Below, in pieces: positions 51,001 to 58,720 of a stretch of 64,000 nt of DNA. Under the pieces are notes generated by a model. That model saw only the letters and a list, made by a program, of their open reading frames with translations. It was not told the DNA's origin and did no database searches. Each line of letters starts with the position of its first letter. The first letter of the stretch is position 1. A program made the translations under genes and the position numbers. The stretch lies in NCBI RefSeq assembly GCF_023856365.1, contig NC_064533.1, positions 35,574,118 through 35,638,117 on the forward strand. The letters are read 5' to 3'. This DNA comes from Brienomyrus brachyistius (lineage: Eukaryota > Chordata > Actinopteri > Osteoglossiformes > Mormyridae).

Positions 51001-54000
51001 GAGTGAGATTTAACATGGCCGTGTGACATTTTTATTAGACAGAGAGAAAGAGAGCACCTCCTCTCTGGGTAGGCTGCACCGATACATCAGGGGCTGCACC
51101 TTTTCTCTGGCCAAGGAAACTGTCATTCGACATTTCAGGAAGCTGGAAAAAGTCAAACGAGTTTCCCTTCCGCCGACAATGTTTTTGCAGTTAATTGCAA
51201 ACAGATTTTCTAAAATCTAAAACCCTTTATGTGTATGAGAAATCATACCAGGTTGTGCTTCTATATGCTTCACAAGCCGAACAGGGTGGGGCAAAACCAC
51301 CCTACTACCAGTAAGACACAGTGCTGGTCTCAATTATAATCAGAAAAGCCTGCTGCCAGGGTGTGCCGAACAGAGAGTTCCTCTGCTTCCTGGCGAGAGC
51401 CCTGACTCGTTCGGCTGAAGAGCTTCATGACATTCAGTCCTCAGGACAGAATGCTCGCGCAGCTCTTCCTGTGCAGACTGACAGAGTAAGTGGGGCCAGT
51501 CCTCAGCAGTGGTTATACCAAGCGGCATATTCCGTGTGATTAAACACCAGCCGAGAGGAGACCACTTGTGGAGCACAGGAGTGGGGTCATAAAGCCCTCC
51601 CTTGTTCACAAGACCGGCACCCAGCCGACGGCACCAGATGTCCAATAACAACAAAGGGTCGGGGGGTTGGGGAGGATGAGAGAAGCAAGGCAGGGTGGTG
51701 GGTCCTTCTGGTGGAAAAAAAAAATGGCAGCCAAAATCCGCTGGAGGAGAGCGCTGCTGACCTAATGGCAATTCTGCCCTGGTTACAAAGGGAGCGAATG
51801 GCAGGCGGCCAAACACAAGCAGCTCCATAGCCAGCCGTTTGCTGGCCCATGGCCCCTAGCACTCACCCGAGTCCTGAGGCTCGCAGCTCAGCTCTCCCAG
51901 CCCGTTGCCCTCGCAGTAGCACTTGTAGCGGATGCCGTGGATCATTTTTTCCCAAGACTCGCCGATCTGGTAGAAGACCCTGGTGTCTGGCTCCTGACAC
52001 TGGTCTGAGGAATAACGGCAAGGGCCTTGATGACACACTGCGATGGCTGCCCCAGTATGATTGGGGATCAGAGACATGCCAAAAGTGGACATTCTGCCTA
52101 TACAATTTCTATATTTCTCTTACAATCAATACAAAATTAACTACAGTTATGCTGGTTAATTCCATCTTGCATATTATTTCAACTTTCAACTAGCAGAAAT
52201 CCTCCTGAAAAAGCCAAAGAGTGTAATATTCTCAAGCAAATGGGTTATCTGTGACTACAGCTGTAACACTTAAAAAAAAAAAATAAAAATCAAAGGAATT
52301 CAGTCAGAGAACCCGACCTCATTGTTGAAAGAACATGAATGGAAGGAAAGGACCCACCTTTAAACATTTAAGGACAATGCAGCTTAAGCCAGAGTGACTT
52401 AAACAGCTTTGTTTTTTGTAATGTCACGACTCTGAACTGGGAAAAGCTCATGTCGCTGATGGTAATCATAATAATGCGAGCCTGGAATGCAGACATGGAG
52501 AAGGGGGGCTGTGTTTACACTCACCAACTGCATCACACTTCCAGCGCCCACGGCCTTGGCCAAAGCAGGTGCAGTTCATCATGTAGCCCTCATCGTGACG
52601 CTTGTTAAATGTCTGGTTCACGTCGTACGTCTGTCCGTCCACAATGCACTGATCTGTGGGACATGGGGGGCAGTAGTGAGTCCTGGCGGGGGCAGAGCCA
52701 CTGATGCTAGTCGCAGCATTACCTTCCCATGGTCTTAGCCCCACAGCGTTAACCCAGAGGCATTGGCCTTACAGCATTAGCCTCATACTGTTAGCCTCAT
52801 GGTGTTAGCCTCGTGGTGTTAGCCTCAGGCTAGCCCAGCAGCATTAGCCTGCAGTCCCAGAGAGCACACATATGTTTGACTCCATTTCCATTTCAGACAA
52901 AAAGGTTGAAACAACGTTGATCTTCAATCTTTCACTTTATATCAACATTGAATCAAGGTTTTGCCACCATCAATTTTTCAATATTGAAAATCTGACCAAA
53001 AATCAATTCACTTTCAACGTTCATAATTTAACACTGACTATAATTCAATGTATTTAACTATAATTCAGCATTGAAACAATAACATGATGCTATGTGGGGT
53101 GTTAGACTCACGGTGTTAGCCTCTTACCTCTGAGCTGCGAGTAAGCGATGCAGCTCCACTCGCCTCGTCCGTTCCCCAAGCAGGTGCATAGCATCATATG
53201 ACCCAGCACGTCGTGCTGCTTGTCCCACTGGTTCCCGACACGGTACATTATGCCCTCACTGGTGGTGCAGACCTCCTCGTGAGCTGTGATGAAAAGAATC
53301 GTGCATGATTCTTGGGGGGAGTCACTTTCAAAGAGTCAAGCTAGCAAAATTATTCGCTGGGATTCAATCATATAGAGATGCATCCTTCCTCTAAATGCTC
53401 ATCCTGTTCAGGGTAATGAGGGAGGGGGTGCCTGGAGCCCATCATAGGCAGCACAAAGTAGGGCTACACCCTGGACAGGGTGCCGGTCCAACACAGTGCA
53501 CATATACCACCACACAGACTATTCACAACTGAATGATGCAAATTAGCCTAACTGTACGTCTTTATACCGCAGGAGAATTCCAGAGTATTTCCAGAAACCT
53601 CCCCATAAACAGTGTGAGCAGGATTCCGACTGAACCACCACACCACCCATCTAATGTGAACCTAGATCCTATCACAGAACACAAAGGGCATAAGGCAGGA
53701 AAAACAGGATGTCAGTCTTCGACCGACCAGGGGCAAGTTACAGACAATAACCTAACTATACTGCATGTCGGGGGACTGTGAAGCCAAAGGAATACGTCGA
53801 ATATGATGTTTGTAAAACATCACAGTATCTCCAGTGAGGACAGACTGAGCTGTAGTCACGGGCACAGAGACTAACCGGCCATAGGGCAGAAGCCGAACTT
53901 GCGCTCCTCGTCGTAGTTGATGGTTGTGCCACACCACTTCATGCCATCACGACGCCCATCTGAGGTGCAATCTGTGTAGTTGCGTCCACTGTACATGTAA

Positions 54001-57000
54001 GGGAACTGACAGAGGGCGCCATTGGAGTTGCCTCCCCTGGTTGTCACCAGCGCTGTAGTGGGTCATACGGGGGGCAAAAGCAAGGGGTCACATGATACGA
54101 TAGCATTAGACTGGATGGCAATGCGGAATGGGAAGGATGGGAAACCCCCTCACCATTCTTCTCAGTACAGTAGGAGAATTTGTGGTCAGACTCATAGTCG
54201 GAGGAGGTGCTACACCACAACTGGCCATCGGTGCGTCCATCGGAGGTGCAGGAGTAGTAGGTCTTGCCCATGAACACGAAGGGGAAGACGCAGGGCTGGC
54301 CGTTTGAGTTTCCACCATATACCTGGTTCTTGCCCTCTGCGCACACGAAGAGTGACATGCTCACAAACACGGCAACAACGACAAAAACACCAACAGATCT
54401 TCACCCATTTTGCTTTGGAATTCCGCAAGTTCTAAAAATAAGTAAGTAACCCAATAAAAACAAAAATAACGGAGTAATTGTGCTTTGCTTCACATGCAGG
54501 CAGCGCAAATGCTGTGTCGTGAGAAACAGATCTTCAAAGGCGAAACCCTCCCCTCATTGTGTTGATTTTAGCAGAGAGACCCCGTAAAGGCAAACAGTGA
54601 AGGTTAGTACAAAGTCCCATGGTGGGGGGAGGGATGGAGACCCCAGCAGGACTACTCACCCCACTCATCACAGCTGACACCATTACCCAGACAGGTACAC
54701 ACCATCTGCTTGCTTCCCTGGGTCTTGATCCAGCGCATGCCCACATAGTAAGAGACCCCGGACTCTGTCACACATGTGCCTTCGGTGGGCGGCATGGGGT
54801 GGGGCACTGGCTGGTAGACGGCCGGCTGGATGCTGGTCACCACGCGGGACCCGGTGCCTGGATTGACATGGCAGTCACTCATTAATACACTGGAAAATGC
54901 AGTTAAAAAGAGAAGTGACTATGAAAATCTAAGGCAAACTAGCCACAGTGCATGCAAAGAGATGAGCTTAAGCCATGCTGGAAGAGCTGCTGGGGAGGGC
55001 AAAGGAGAACGGGCTCTCACCGAGGCCGGTATGCAGGGAGGTATGCCGCTCGCACTGCCACTCCCCGCGCCCGTTACCCATGCACAGGCACTGCAGTACG
55101 GTGCCACGGGCGTCCGTCTTGGTCCAAGTGTCACCAATGCGGTGGGACAACCGTGTGTCCAGGTCATTACAGCGGTCTGCAAAGTCATAGCAAAGGATAA
55201 GATGACATCAAATCGACGGTTCTCATGACGTAACCTCAGATCCGATAAGGCTTAAAGGTGACACTGCCTGAGGTTCTGCCTGGAACCTTCCCACCCCGCG
55301 TTGCCTTGTTTGGACAGCATTGCCTAAACCCCCCCACCCTGAAGGTAGTTCCTATTGATTTATCCACCAAGGAATACAAAACATGTTGGGAATGCTGTAG
55401 GTCATTTGCGGATTCTACTATCTACAATCCAGAAGACATAAATGCAAATTCATCGTGCAGAATGAGGCGTTGACAGTTCTACAGCAGGGTTATTTTTCTG
55501 TTCCTCTGCAACTGCAGAAAGACCAACAGACAGATCTAAAGAAATCGGAGGCAGTGAGGTCATCAGGGCGTAACCAAAAAACATCCATTTAAAGACAAAA
55601 CAAGAAATCTGGCGAATGCTCAGAGGAAACATGTGTTTGGCAAATTCCACAACATTTCCATTCACTAAAAACCCAAATGAGAGAAGACTTCAGGTGGGAA
55701 ATGAATTGTGCAGTGAGTCATTATAAATACAAAGACATTCTTCAAGACATTTGAGCACAAAAATCTTGGCAAAGAGCACAGACGTAAGTCCCTTAAAAAA
55801 CTGACCCAGGGAATATTTCAGAGGTGGCAATTTACATTAAAGCCAAGCTTTAATGCAACAGCCATGTTAAATAATGGTAATGGACATATCTCACCAGCCA
55901 AAAGAATCCGACAAAAGCTATTCATCCCCCATCATTAAACTGTTAAGTGTTTGTTTAACCTCTGCCGAAGGATATATCCCTCATGTCGACATTTACTAAT
56001 GACTTTAATGTCAGAGGTTTGACTGAGTATTTTACCGAGACCGAAAAATGTGAAAGTAAAATGAAGTCCTGGTGGAAGAAGGTGGAATTGCAGTTACAGA
56101 AAACTTGCAGCGTTCCTCACAGCTGGAAGGGTTGAGAATTCAACACTATGATCCTGAGTGTTGCACACTGTTCTCCGGCCAAAAGGGTGGTCCTTACTTC
56201 TGGAGGTGCAGGTGATGCGGCCATTGCCCTCCCCTAGGCAAGTGCAATCCATCATCATCCATCCCTGATAAGGCTTTTCCCAGGTTTCACCAACAACAAA
56301 GGACGTGGCGGCCGAGTTGTCATAGCAACGCTCCGCTACAAAGAGAACAGAATATTGATTGTTCAACTTTTTACATCAGAAAATTTGCCCCCTGGCAAAA
56401 TGTCGACTTGGGTCCTCCCACCCAATTTTGCATATGATTTTATGATTTCAAGGGGTCCTGTAACGTGCTGGGCCCCCTGAATCTGCCAGGGTACCCATGG
56501 CCCTGCTGTGCCCCTGTCACTCACACAAATGTAATACTGTTTCCTGGAAAAGCATCTATTATTTGTCTGACCATATAGCTACTGCAAATGAAACATTGCA
56601 ACAGGTCTGTGTTTATCTATGTGTCACATTTACTTGGTAGTCCGGGAATACACAGTCCAGTCAATATTTACAAAAAAAGTTAAATATTGTCCAGTTTAAC
56701 AGAACAGTGTTTCTTAACAGGTCCCTAAAGAACCGTAGGTTACTCAGGGCAGGTGGGCCAGCTGGATAAATTTCATAACCACTTCCTTCCATAAAAAGTC
56801 ACCTCTACATCACGTCATACCCTTCCTATGTGCAGAACTGCTTGGGTAACACTTTACTTAAAGCCGTAGGCTATAATACACTATAGATACCTTCATAATC
56901 TATCTATCTATCTATCTATCATGCATTATAGGTGCGAGCTTCATAAAGCATTCACACTGCATAATAAAACATGGATATAATGTATTACGCCTTTTCATAA

Positions 57001-58406
57001 ATATTTATAGCCACGTTTATAATGCATTATGAATACAGTATAACGTGTTATGAATGTATTCATAGATTCTTATAGACGTGGAATTCTTAGGAAGTGCTAC
57101 CACTACTTGATATCAATCCTGTTTCTCACCAACAGGCTTGCAAGTCCATTCTCCCTTGCCATTGCCCAGACAAACACATTCCAGCATGTAGCTTTCCGTC
57201 TCATGAAGCCGTCTCCATGTGTCACCAATCTTGTAGGAATTCCCATCTTCATGGCAACGATCTGACAGAAAGAGACAGTCCTTAAAAGTAGTACATCTGA
57301 AACTATGGGGCTATACGAACATAGACACAAGCATGAATTGTGTGTACAGACACACATGTGCATGTTACTCCACTGACTTGCAATCGTGCAGCTAATTTTC
57401 CCCCGATTTGAACCAATACATGTGCAGTCCCAGATCATGCCGTCTTTGGGGCGCTCGTAGGTCTCTCCAACGCGATAGGACCGTCCGTTTATTTTGTCAT
57501 AACAGGTCTCTTCAGCTATGAGGAAAAAAAGGCCATTAAGCTGAGGCACTGGAAACTTTTGGCAGGAACAGACTTTAAAATGACAAACTTGTAGGAAATA
57601 ATTCCAAACTCTTAAAAATTATAATTTGTCCAAAAGCACAGAATTTATGATCCAGCAAAGTCTGAGAAGAATTAGATCACACTGGCAATGTCCCTCGGTG
57701 TAGCATTTGCGATGACTTACAGACTAAATTGTAACTTGGGTGAGAGAACCACTTGCATTGACTACAGTTTGTATAGCTGGGATGGAAATGCAAGCTCACC
57801 TTCAGGTTTGGTTTTACATTTTATTCCTGCAGCTCCTTCACAAGCGCAGAGCAACATACTGCCCAGATAGGGCCGCTCCCACTGGTCGTTAAGTCTATAA
57901 TATCGACCGTTTTCAACGCATAAGTCTACAGGAAAAAGTCAATGAAAATAATGAATTGTCATATAGATCTCTATTAAAAATTCTCTCTATAAAATTACTA
58001 GAAAATACGAACCCCATATTCATGCATTTCTAAAATCAAAATAACTACAGGTCGGATGAAGTAGAGGGTCGATTTTGCTTAAGTGAAGAGCAATATTACA
58101 CAAAAACACCCGCGAACACGCCAACAACAACAACAACAACAATAATAATAATAATAATAATAATAACAATAATAATGACAATAATGTTCTGATGTTATGT
58201 TCTGTGCATTTTTAATAGGTTAAAACAAAATTAAACAGTACCAAACGACGTAGTCAGGTCTTCAGCTCACCTTGCGATGCATCGGCGACCGGGTAGACCC
58301 GTTCTTGCGCTTGCCGTTTGTTTTTGCCCGAGCTCTTCGGCATGGAATAGACAGCGCCGCTGAAGCACAGCGCCAGCAGCAGCCCGGCCACTGCGCTACC
58401 TGTCAT
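33951..58406 (-). CDS. fn1: Fibronectin 1
   Basis: Forty-six coding exons, all joined in phase, encode 2453 aa with EDB, EDA and V included. Fibronectin is a secreted disulfide-linked dimer that builds extracellular matrix and binds integrins, collagen, fibrin and heparin. Module order is signal peptide, propeptide, FNI 1-6, FNII 1-2, FNI 7-9, FNIII 1-7, EDB, FNIII 8-11, EDA, FNIII 12-14, V, FNIII 15, FNI 10-12 and tail. EDB is the 25th and EDA the 33rd coding exon, the same numbers as in human FN1, and III-4, III-5 and III-9 are single exons. The separate entries give exon coordinates. The start is the only in-frame ATG before a clear signal peptide (58404-58406). A CCTCCGCAG just upstream could be the acceptor of a leader intron. 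Teleosts have duplicate fn1 genes and this cannot be assigned to one copy. Confidence 0.97.
34443..34540 (-). mobile_element. SINE tail fragment in fn1 intron 45
   Basis: Starts on the plus strand with five CATC units, the reversed (ATGG)n tail. It continues ACTGCTTATTATGCACAGGG, TCGTGATTAATCTGGAGCCT and GTCTCATCAT, then CAGGGAACACCATGG. The body is lost. Confidence 0.5.
36205..36365. mobile_element. small hairpin MITE in fn1 intron 41
   Basis: AATAATGCCGCAT at 36214-36226 and ATGCGGCATTATT at 36346-36358 are perfect inverted repeats. The AT-rich interior has words such as ATTATGTAAT. The element is about 160 bp, with limits approximate. Confidence 0.6.
36421..36559 (-). CDS. fn1: fn1 exon 41: second half of FNIII 15
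   Basis: Reads [20 protein letters not shown], then [16 protein letters not shown] and DETVTVGHA, corresponding to human III-15. The acceptor is AATTCAG and the donor GCGG|GTAAAT. Confidence 0.93.
37040..37420. repeat. 18-bp minisatellite in fn1 intron 40, abutting the V-exon donor
   Basis: About 21 copies of an 18-bp unit close to CTGTGTCCCTGTGTGGCT on the plus strand (AGCCACACAGGGACACAG on the fn1 strand), with GAGGCT and GCGTCC variants. It stops directly at the TTTTACC that is the exon 40 donor. ORFs reading Cys-Val-Ala-Leu repeats on the plus strand are products of the array. Confidence 0.95.
37427..37812 (-). CDS. fn1: fn1 exon 40: V (IIICS) region and first half of FNIII 15
   Basis: The exon adds 129 residues, 2085-2213: about 97 of V sequence, then [20 protein letters not shown] of III-15. 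V contains [10 protein letters not shown] (LDV at residues 2106-2108, 37742-37750), matching the CS1 EILDVP site for alpha4beta1. The second site, REDV in mammals, is replaced by PREPLVYF. V is shorter than the 120 residues of human. The WCP cysteine matches the free thiol of III-15. The acceptor is AAACAG and the donor CAG|GTAAAA. Confidence 0.92.
38192..40242 (-). CDS. fn1: fn1 exons 34-39: FNIII 12-14 (heparin II region)
   Basis: III-12: 40055-40242, 39632-39719. III-13: 39079-39258, 38713-38802. III-14: 38401-38589, 38192-38281. III-13 starts [10 protein letters not shown], keeping the basic cradle that binds heparin and syndecan in other fibronectins. III-14 reads [20 protein letters not shown] and ends VGKART before the V exon. 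All joins keep phase, including the phase-0 join inside III-12. Confidence 0.95.
38928..39056. mobile_element. hAT-like MITE fragment in fn1 intron 36
   Basis: The CCCTGCCAGACAGTCCATGT and TTTTGCTCCCTC phrases occur twice in tandem, as inside the other copies, and the right end is GACCGGATTGGGAAGCACTG. The left end is missing, so the copy is truncated. It makes up almost half of a 276-bp intron and ends about 20 bp from the exon 36 donor. Confidence 0.7.
39888..40030. mobile_element. hAT-like MITE in fn1 intron 34
   Basis: Same family as 50111-50265. The left end is CAGTTTCCCAGTCCGGTCCTC, shown in part, and the right end GGCTGGGAAACACT. The interior repeats TTTTTGCTCCCTCCCAG and GGGAGCTGAGAGGAAGCAAAA (partial). 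The flanks do not show a clear duplication. It ends about 25 bp from the exon 34 donor. Confidence 0.75.
40354..40623 (-). CDS. fn1: fn1 exon 33: extra domain A (EDA)
   Basis: Exactly 270 nt, 90 codons, phase 1 to 1, the standard EDA size. It reads [20 protein letters not shown], then [15 protein letters not shown] and [14 protein letters not shown]. The acceptor is TTTACAG and the donor ACAG|GTGCAC; the donor is weaker than consensus, as suits a regulated cassette. EDA is included in cellular and wound fibronectin and binds alpha4 and alpha9 integrins in mammals. The EDGIHEL integrin motif of mammals is here replaced by EVGEREL. Confidence 0.93.
40735..42902 (-). CDS. fn1: fn1 exons 26-32: FNIII 8-11 with the RGD cell-binding site
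   Basis: III-8: 42711-42902, 42452-42541. III-9: 42089-42355, a single exon. III-10: 41820-41936, 41566-41730. III-11: 41140-41292, 40735-40863. III-10 carries [14 protein letters not shown], with the RGD at residues 1609-1611 (41609-41617), the main site for integrins alpha5beta1 and alphaV. In III-9 the synergy site, PHSRN in mammals, reads PPTRN (residues 1492-1496), keeping the key Arg. The module joins read TGYRI and similar, as expected. All exons keep phase. Confidence 0.95.
43656..43928 (-). CDS. fn1: fn1 exon 25: extra domain B (EDB)
   Basis: Exactly 273 nt, 91 codons, phase 1 to 1, the standard EDB size. It reads [20 protein letters not shown], then [17 protein letters not shown] and GYYT, clearly EDB. 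The donor is ACCG|GTGAAT. The two bases before the exon are GG (plus strand CC, 43929-43930), not AG. The nearest downstream AG (acceptor at 43918-43919) would give a 262-nt exon and a stop three codons in. EDB is a cassette included in embryonic and remodelling tissue fibronectin. Either this copy uses a rare GG acceptor, or there is a variant or sequence error. Confidence 0.9.
43929..45411 (-). other. fn1 intron 24, upstream of EDB
   Basis: At 1,483 bp this is the longest fn1 intron. Apart from the 58-bp array at its 5' end I see no mobile element or coding sequence. A GGTTAGGGTTAGGCTTAGGG segment at about 44659-44682 gives a few telomere-like hexamers, too short to mean much. Confidence 0.6.
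45225..45425. repeat. 58-bp tandem array duplicating the fn1 exon 24 donor
   Basis: Copies start at 45225, 45283, 45341 and 45399, exactly 58 bp apart, each beginning GGCTAGGACTCACC on the plus strand. The fourth, partial copy runs into exon 24 and contains its real donor (CAGG|GTGAGTCC on the minus strand). The unit therefore includes the last 19 or so exon bases, and copies 1-3 each carry a decoy AAG|GTGAGTCC donor. Confidence 0.93.
45412..50804 (-). CDS. fn1: fn1 exons 13-24: FNIII modules 1-7
   Basis: III-1: 50683-50804, 49800-49965. III-2: 49492-49668, 48990-49118. III-3: 48686-48775, 48401-48595. III-4: 47218-47496. III-5: 46567-46830. III-6: 46366-46460, 46113-46281. III-7: 45832-45918, 45412-45603. 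The modules show the FNIII core of Trp in strand B and a Leu-x-Pro-Gly-x-x-Tyr turn, for example [19 protein letters not shown]-4 and III-5 are each a single exon. This agrees with human numbering, since EDB is exon 25 in both. Exon 17 ends in a GC donor (ACAG|GCAAGT). III-7 has a Cys in YRVTCSP, the position of a free thiol known in fibronectin. Confidence 0.95.
46919..47208 (-). mobile_element. SINE copy in fn1 intron 19, next to the exon 19 donor
   Basis: Begins on the plus strand with TATCCATCCATCAGTCCGTA, the reversed (ATGG)n tail. It continues through CTGGATCCTATCCTCAGTAG, a GACACCAGTATACAGG segment, CATGTCTTTGGACTGCTGGA and AAACCTGCAGAACACG. This is the reverse of the common SINE body. 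It fills most of the 387-bp intron and ends about 10 bp from the exon 19 donor at 47217. Confidence 0.75.
47580..47765 (-). mobile_element. SINE-like fragment in fn1 intron 18
   Basis: Plus-strand text GGGGAATAAGGGCCTTGATC, CCCACAGACGTGGTGAGACC and CAAACTGGTGACCTTTTGAT resembles the reverse of a tRNA-derived fish SINE head, the last being a B-box-like area. It is diverged and partial. The remaining 0.6 kb of the intron, 47766-48400, shows nothing I recognise. Confidence 0.5.
48596..48685 (-). other. GC-AG intron 17 of fn1
   Basis: A 90-bp intron within III-3. On the minus strand exon 17 ends CCCATTACAG and continues GCAAGTGC, a GC donor in the strong AG|GCAAGT context. The acceptor is GGCACAG before GGTACCGC. 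The join gives APITGYRVIY, exactly the expected strand C of an FNIII module. No GT donor nearby does this. Confidence 0.88.
50111..50265. mobile_element. hAT-like MITE in fn1 intron 13
   Basis: Ends GAGTGTTTCCCAGTCCGCTCC and GGAGCGGACTGGGAAACATTG are near-perfect terminal inverted repeats of about 20 bp (each shown here in part). The flanks are CACTAGTG (50103-50110) and CACTAGGG (50266-50273), an 8-bp target duplication with one mismatch, typical of hAT elements. The interior holds the repeated phrase GGAGCTGAGAGGGAGCAAAA. Related copies lie in introns 34 and 36. Confidence 0.85.
50805..51866 (-). other. fn1 intron 12
   Basis: A 1,062-bp intron. It has an open frame of about 160 codons on the minus strand (51340-51828), but it lacks any family resemblance and has no matching splice sites, so I treat the intron as non-coding. 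A short A-run is at about 51714-51723. Confidence 0.6.
51867..54857 (-). CDS. fn1: fn1 exons 7-12: FNI 6, FNII 1-2, FNI 7-9 (collagen-binding region)
   Basis: Exons: 54660-54857 (linker with [11 protein letters not shown], then FNI 6), 54154-54336 (FNII 1), 53876-54052 (FNII 2), 53128-53283 (FNI 7), 52525-52653 (FNI 8) and 51867-52004 (FNI 9). The FNII modules show [14 protein letters not shown] and [13 protein letters not shown], with YYSC and YTDC, the family signature. This block is the gelatin/collagen-binding region of fibronectin. All exons begin and end in phase 1, so single modules could be skipped without frame loss, though no sign of that is seen. Confidence 0.95.
52740..53127. repeat. 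GTTAGCCT repeats and an AT-rich insert around the fn1 exon 10 donor
   Basis: At 52740-52850 a loose 12-bp unit, GGTGTTAGCCTC and variants (CATTAGCCTC, TGTTAGCCTC), recurs about eight times. The same wording, CGGTGTTAGCCTCTTACC, recurs at 53111-53128, where it overlaps the exon 10 donor (GTAAGA on the minus strand). Between them, about 52870-53095, is an AT-rich block with CAACGTTGA-type words resembling a fish MITE. It looks as if a repeat array was split by an insertion. Confidence 0.6.
53393..53645 (-). mobile_element. SINE copy in fn1 intron 9
   Basis: Read on the minus strand it follows the common SINE plan. On the plus strand one sees GGGGGTGCCTGGAGCCCATC, ACCCTGGACAGGGTGCCGGT, a GTACGTCTTTATACCGCAGG segment and CAGAAACCTCCCC. 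The copy is diverged and its limits are approximate. Confidence 0.65.
55021..58406 (-). CDS. fn1: fn1 exons 1-6: signal peptide, propeptide, FNI 1-5
   Basis: Exons: 58271-58406, 57800-57925, 57378-57515, 57130-57261, 56198-56335 and 55021-55176. Exon 1 encodes [21 protein letters not shown], a typical signal peptide, then a short propeptide ending KNKR before QAQE, matching the furin site and transglutaminase Gln region of other fibronectins. Exons 2-6 each encode one FNI module of about 42-46 aa with four cysteines (for example DCTC and CLC). This is the N-terminal 29-kDa-type region that binds fibrin and heparin and drives matrix assembly. Exon 3 ends with donor GTCAGT; the others are ordinary GT donors. 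Confidence 0.95.
55177..56197 (-). other. fn1 intron 5
   Basis: A 1,021-bp intron. I see no coding sequence, transposon ends or tandem repeat in it. Confidence 0.6.
56845..57101. mobile_element. MITE in fn1 intron 4
   Basis: Left end GGGTAACACTTTACTT and right end AGGAAGTGCTACC are imperfect terminal inverted repeats. The inside is AT-rich with many TATAATGCATTAT-like palindromic words and a (TATC)n run at about 56901-56920. This is a common teleost non-autonomous DNA element type. Its right end lies under 30 bp from the exon 4 donor at 57129. Confidence 0.7.
57926..58270 (-). other. fn1 intron 1 with AAC/AAT microsatellite
   Basis: A 345-bp intron. On the plus strand, 58121-58183 is a compound run of AAC then AAT units. 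Nothing else was recognised. Confidence 0.85.
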
Positions 58407-58720
58407 TTTTAAAACTGCGGAGGAAATAAGTCGAAAGAACAAGAGCTTAGGGTTTTAAGCGTGGATAAGATTAATAAAATAAATAAATAAAAATAAAGAG
58501 AGAAAGCGGAGAGCTTGTAGTTACGGAGGCTGTAGTAGCTCTTCCTGCCCCAGAACTGTTTTGGCTGCGTTCCCGACCTGCCTTCCAGCCCCCGCCGTGC
58601 AGCCTTACTCAACAGGACTAGCGCTACCCCGAAGAGCGGCTTTATTCCGGGACAAGCCCACCGTATGCGGGAGGAGGTCCCTGAGTTACGCACGTCTTTA
58701 AACTTCGGTCAATTAACTTC
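58407..58720 (-). promoter_or_regulatory. candidate fn1 5' UTR and promoter region
   Basis: Upstream of the ATG on the fn1 strand lie CCTCCGCAG then TTTTAAAAATG, so a leader intron ending 9 nt before the start is possible. Further up is a pyrimidine and T-rich stretch (58445-58500), then a GC-richer segment (58540-58680) with GGCGGGGGCTGG and AATAAAGCCGC. No perfect TATA box or CRE was found. The transcription start cannot be placed. Confidence 0.35.

Noticed and set aside
51340..51828. 162-aa ORF on the fn1 strand in intron 12
   Set aside because: No recognisable domain, no FNI or FNIII pattern, and joining exons 12 and 13 directly keeps phase and matches known fibronectin.
58404..58442. 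Longer fn1 N terminus starting at 58442
   Set aside because: The upstream start codon would be TTG, and the peptide would put extra residues before a complete signal peptide that has its own ATG.
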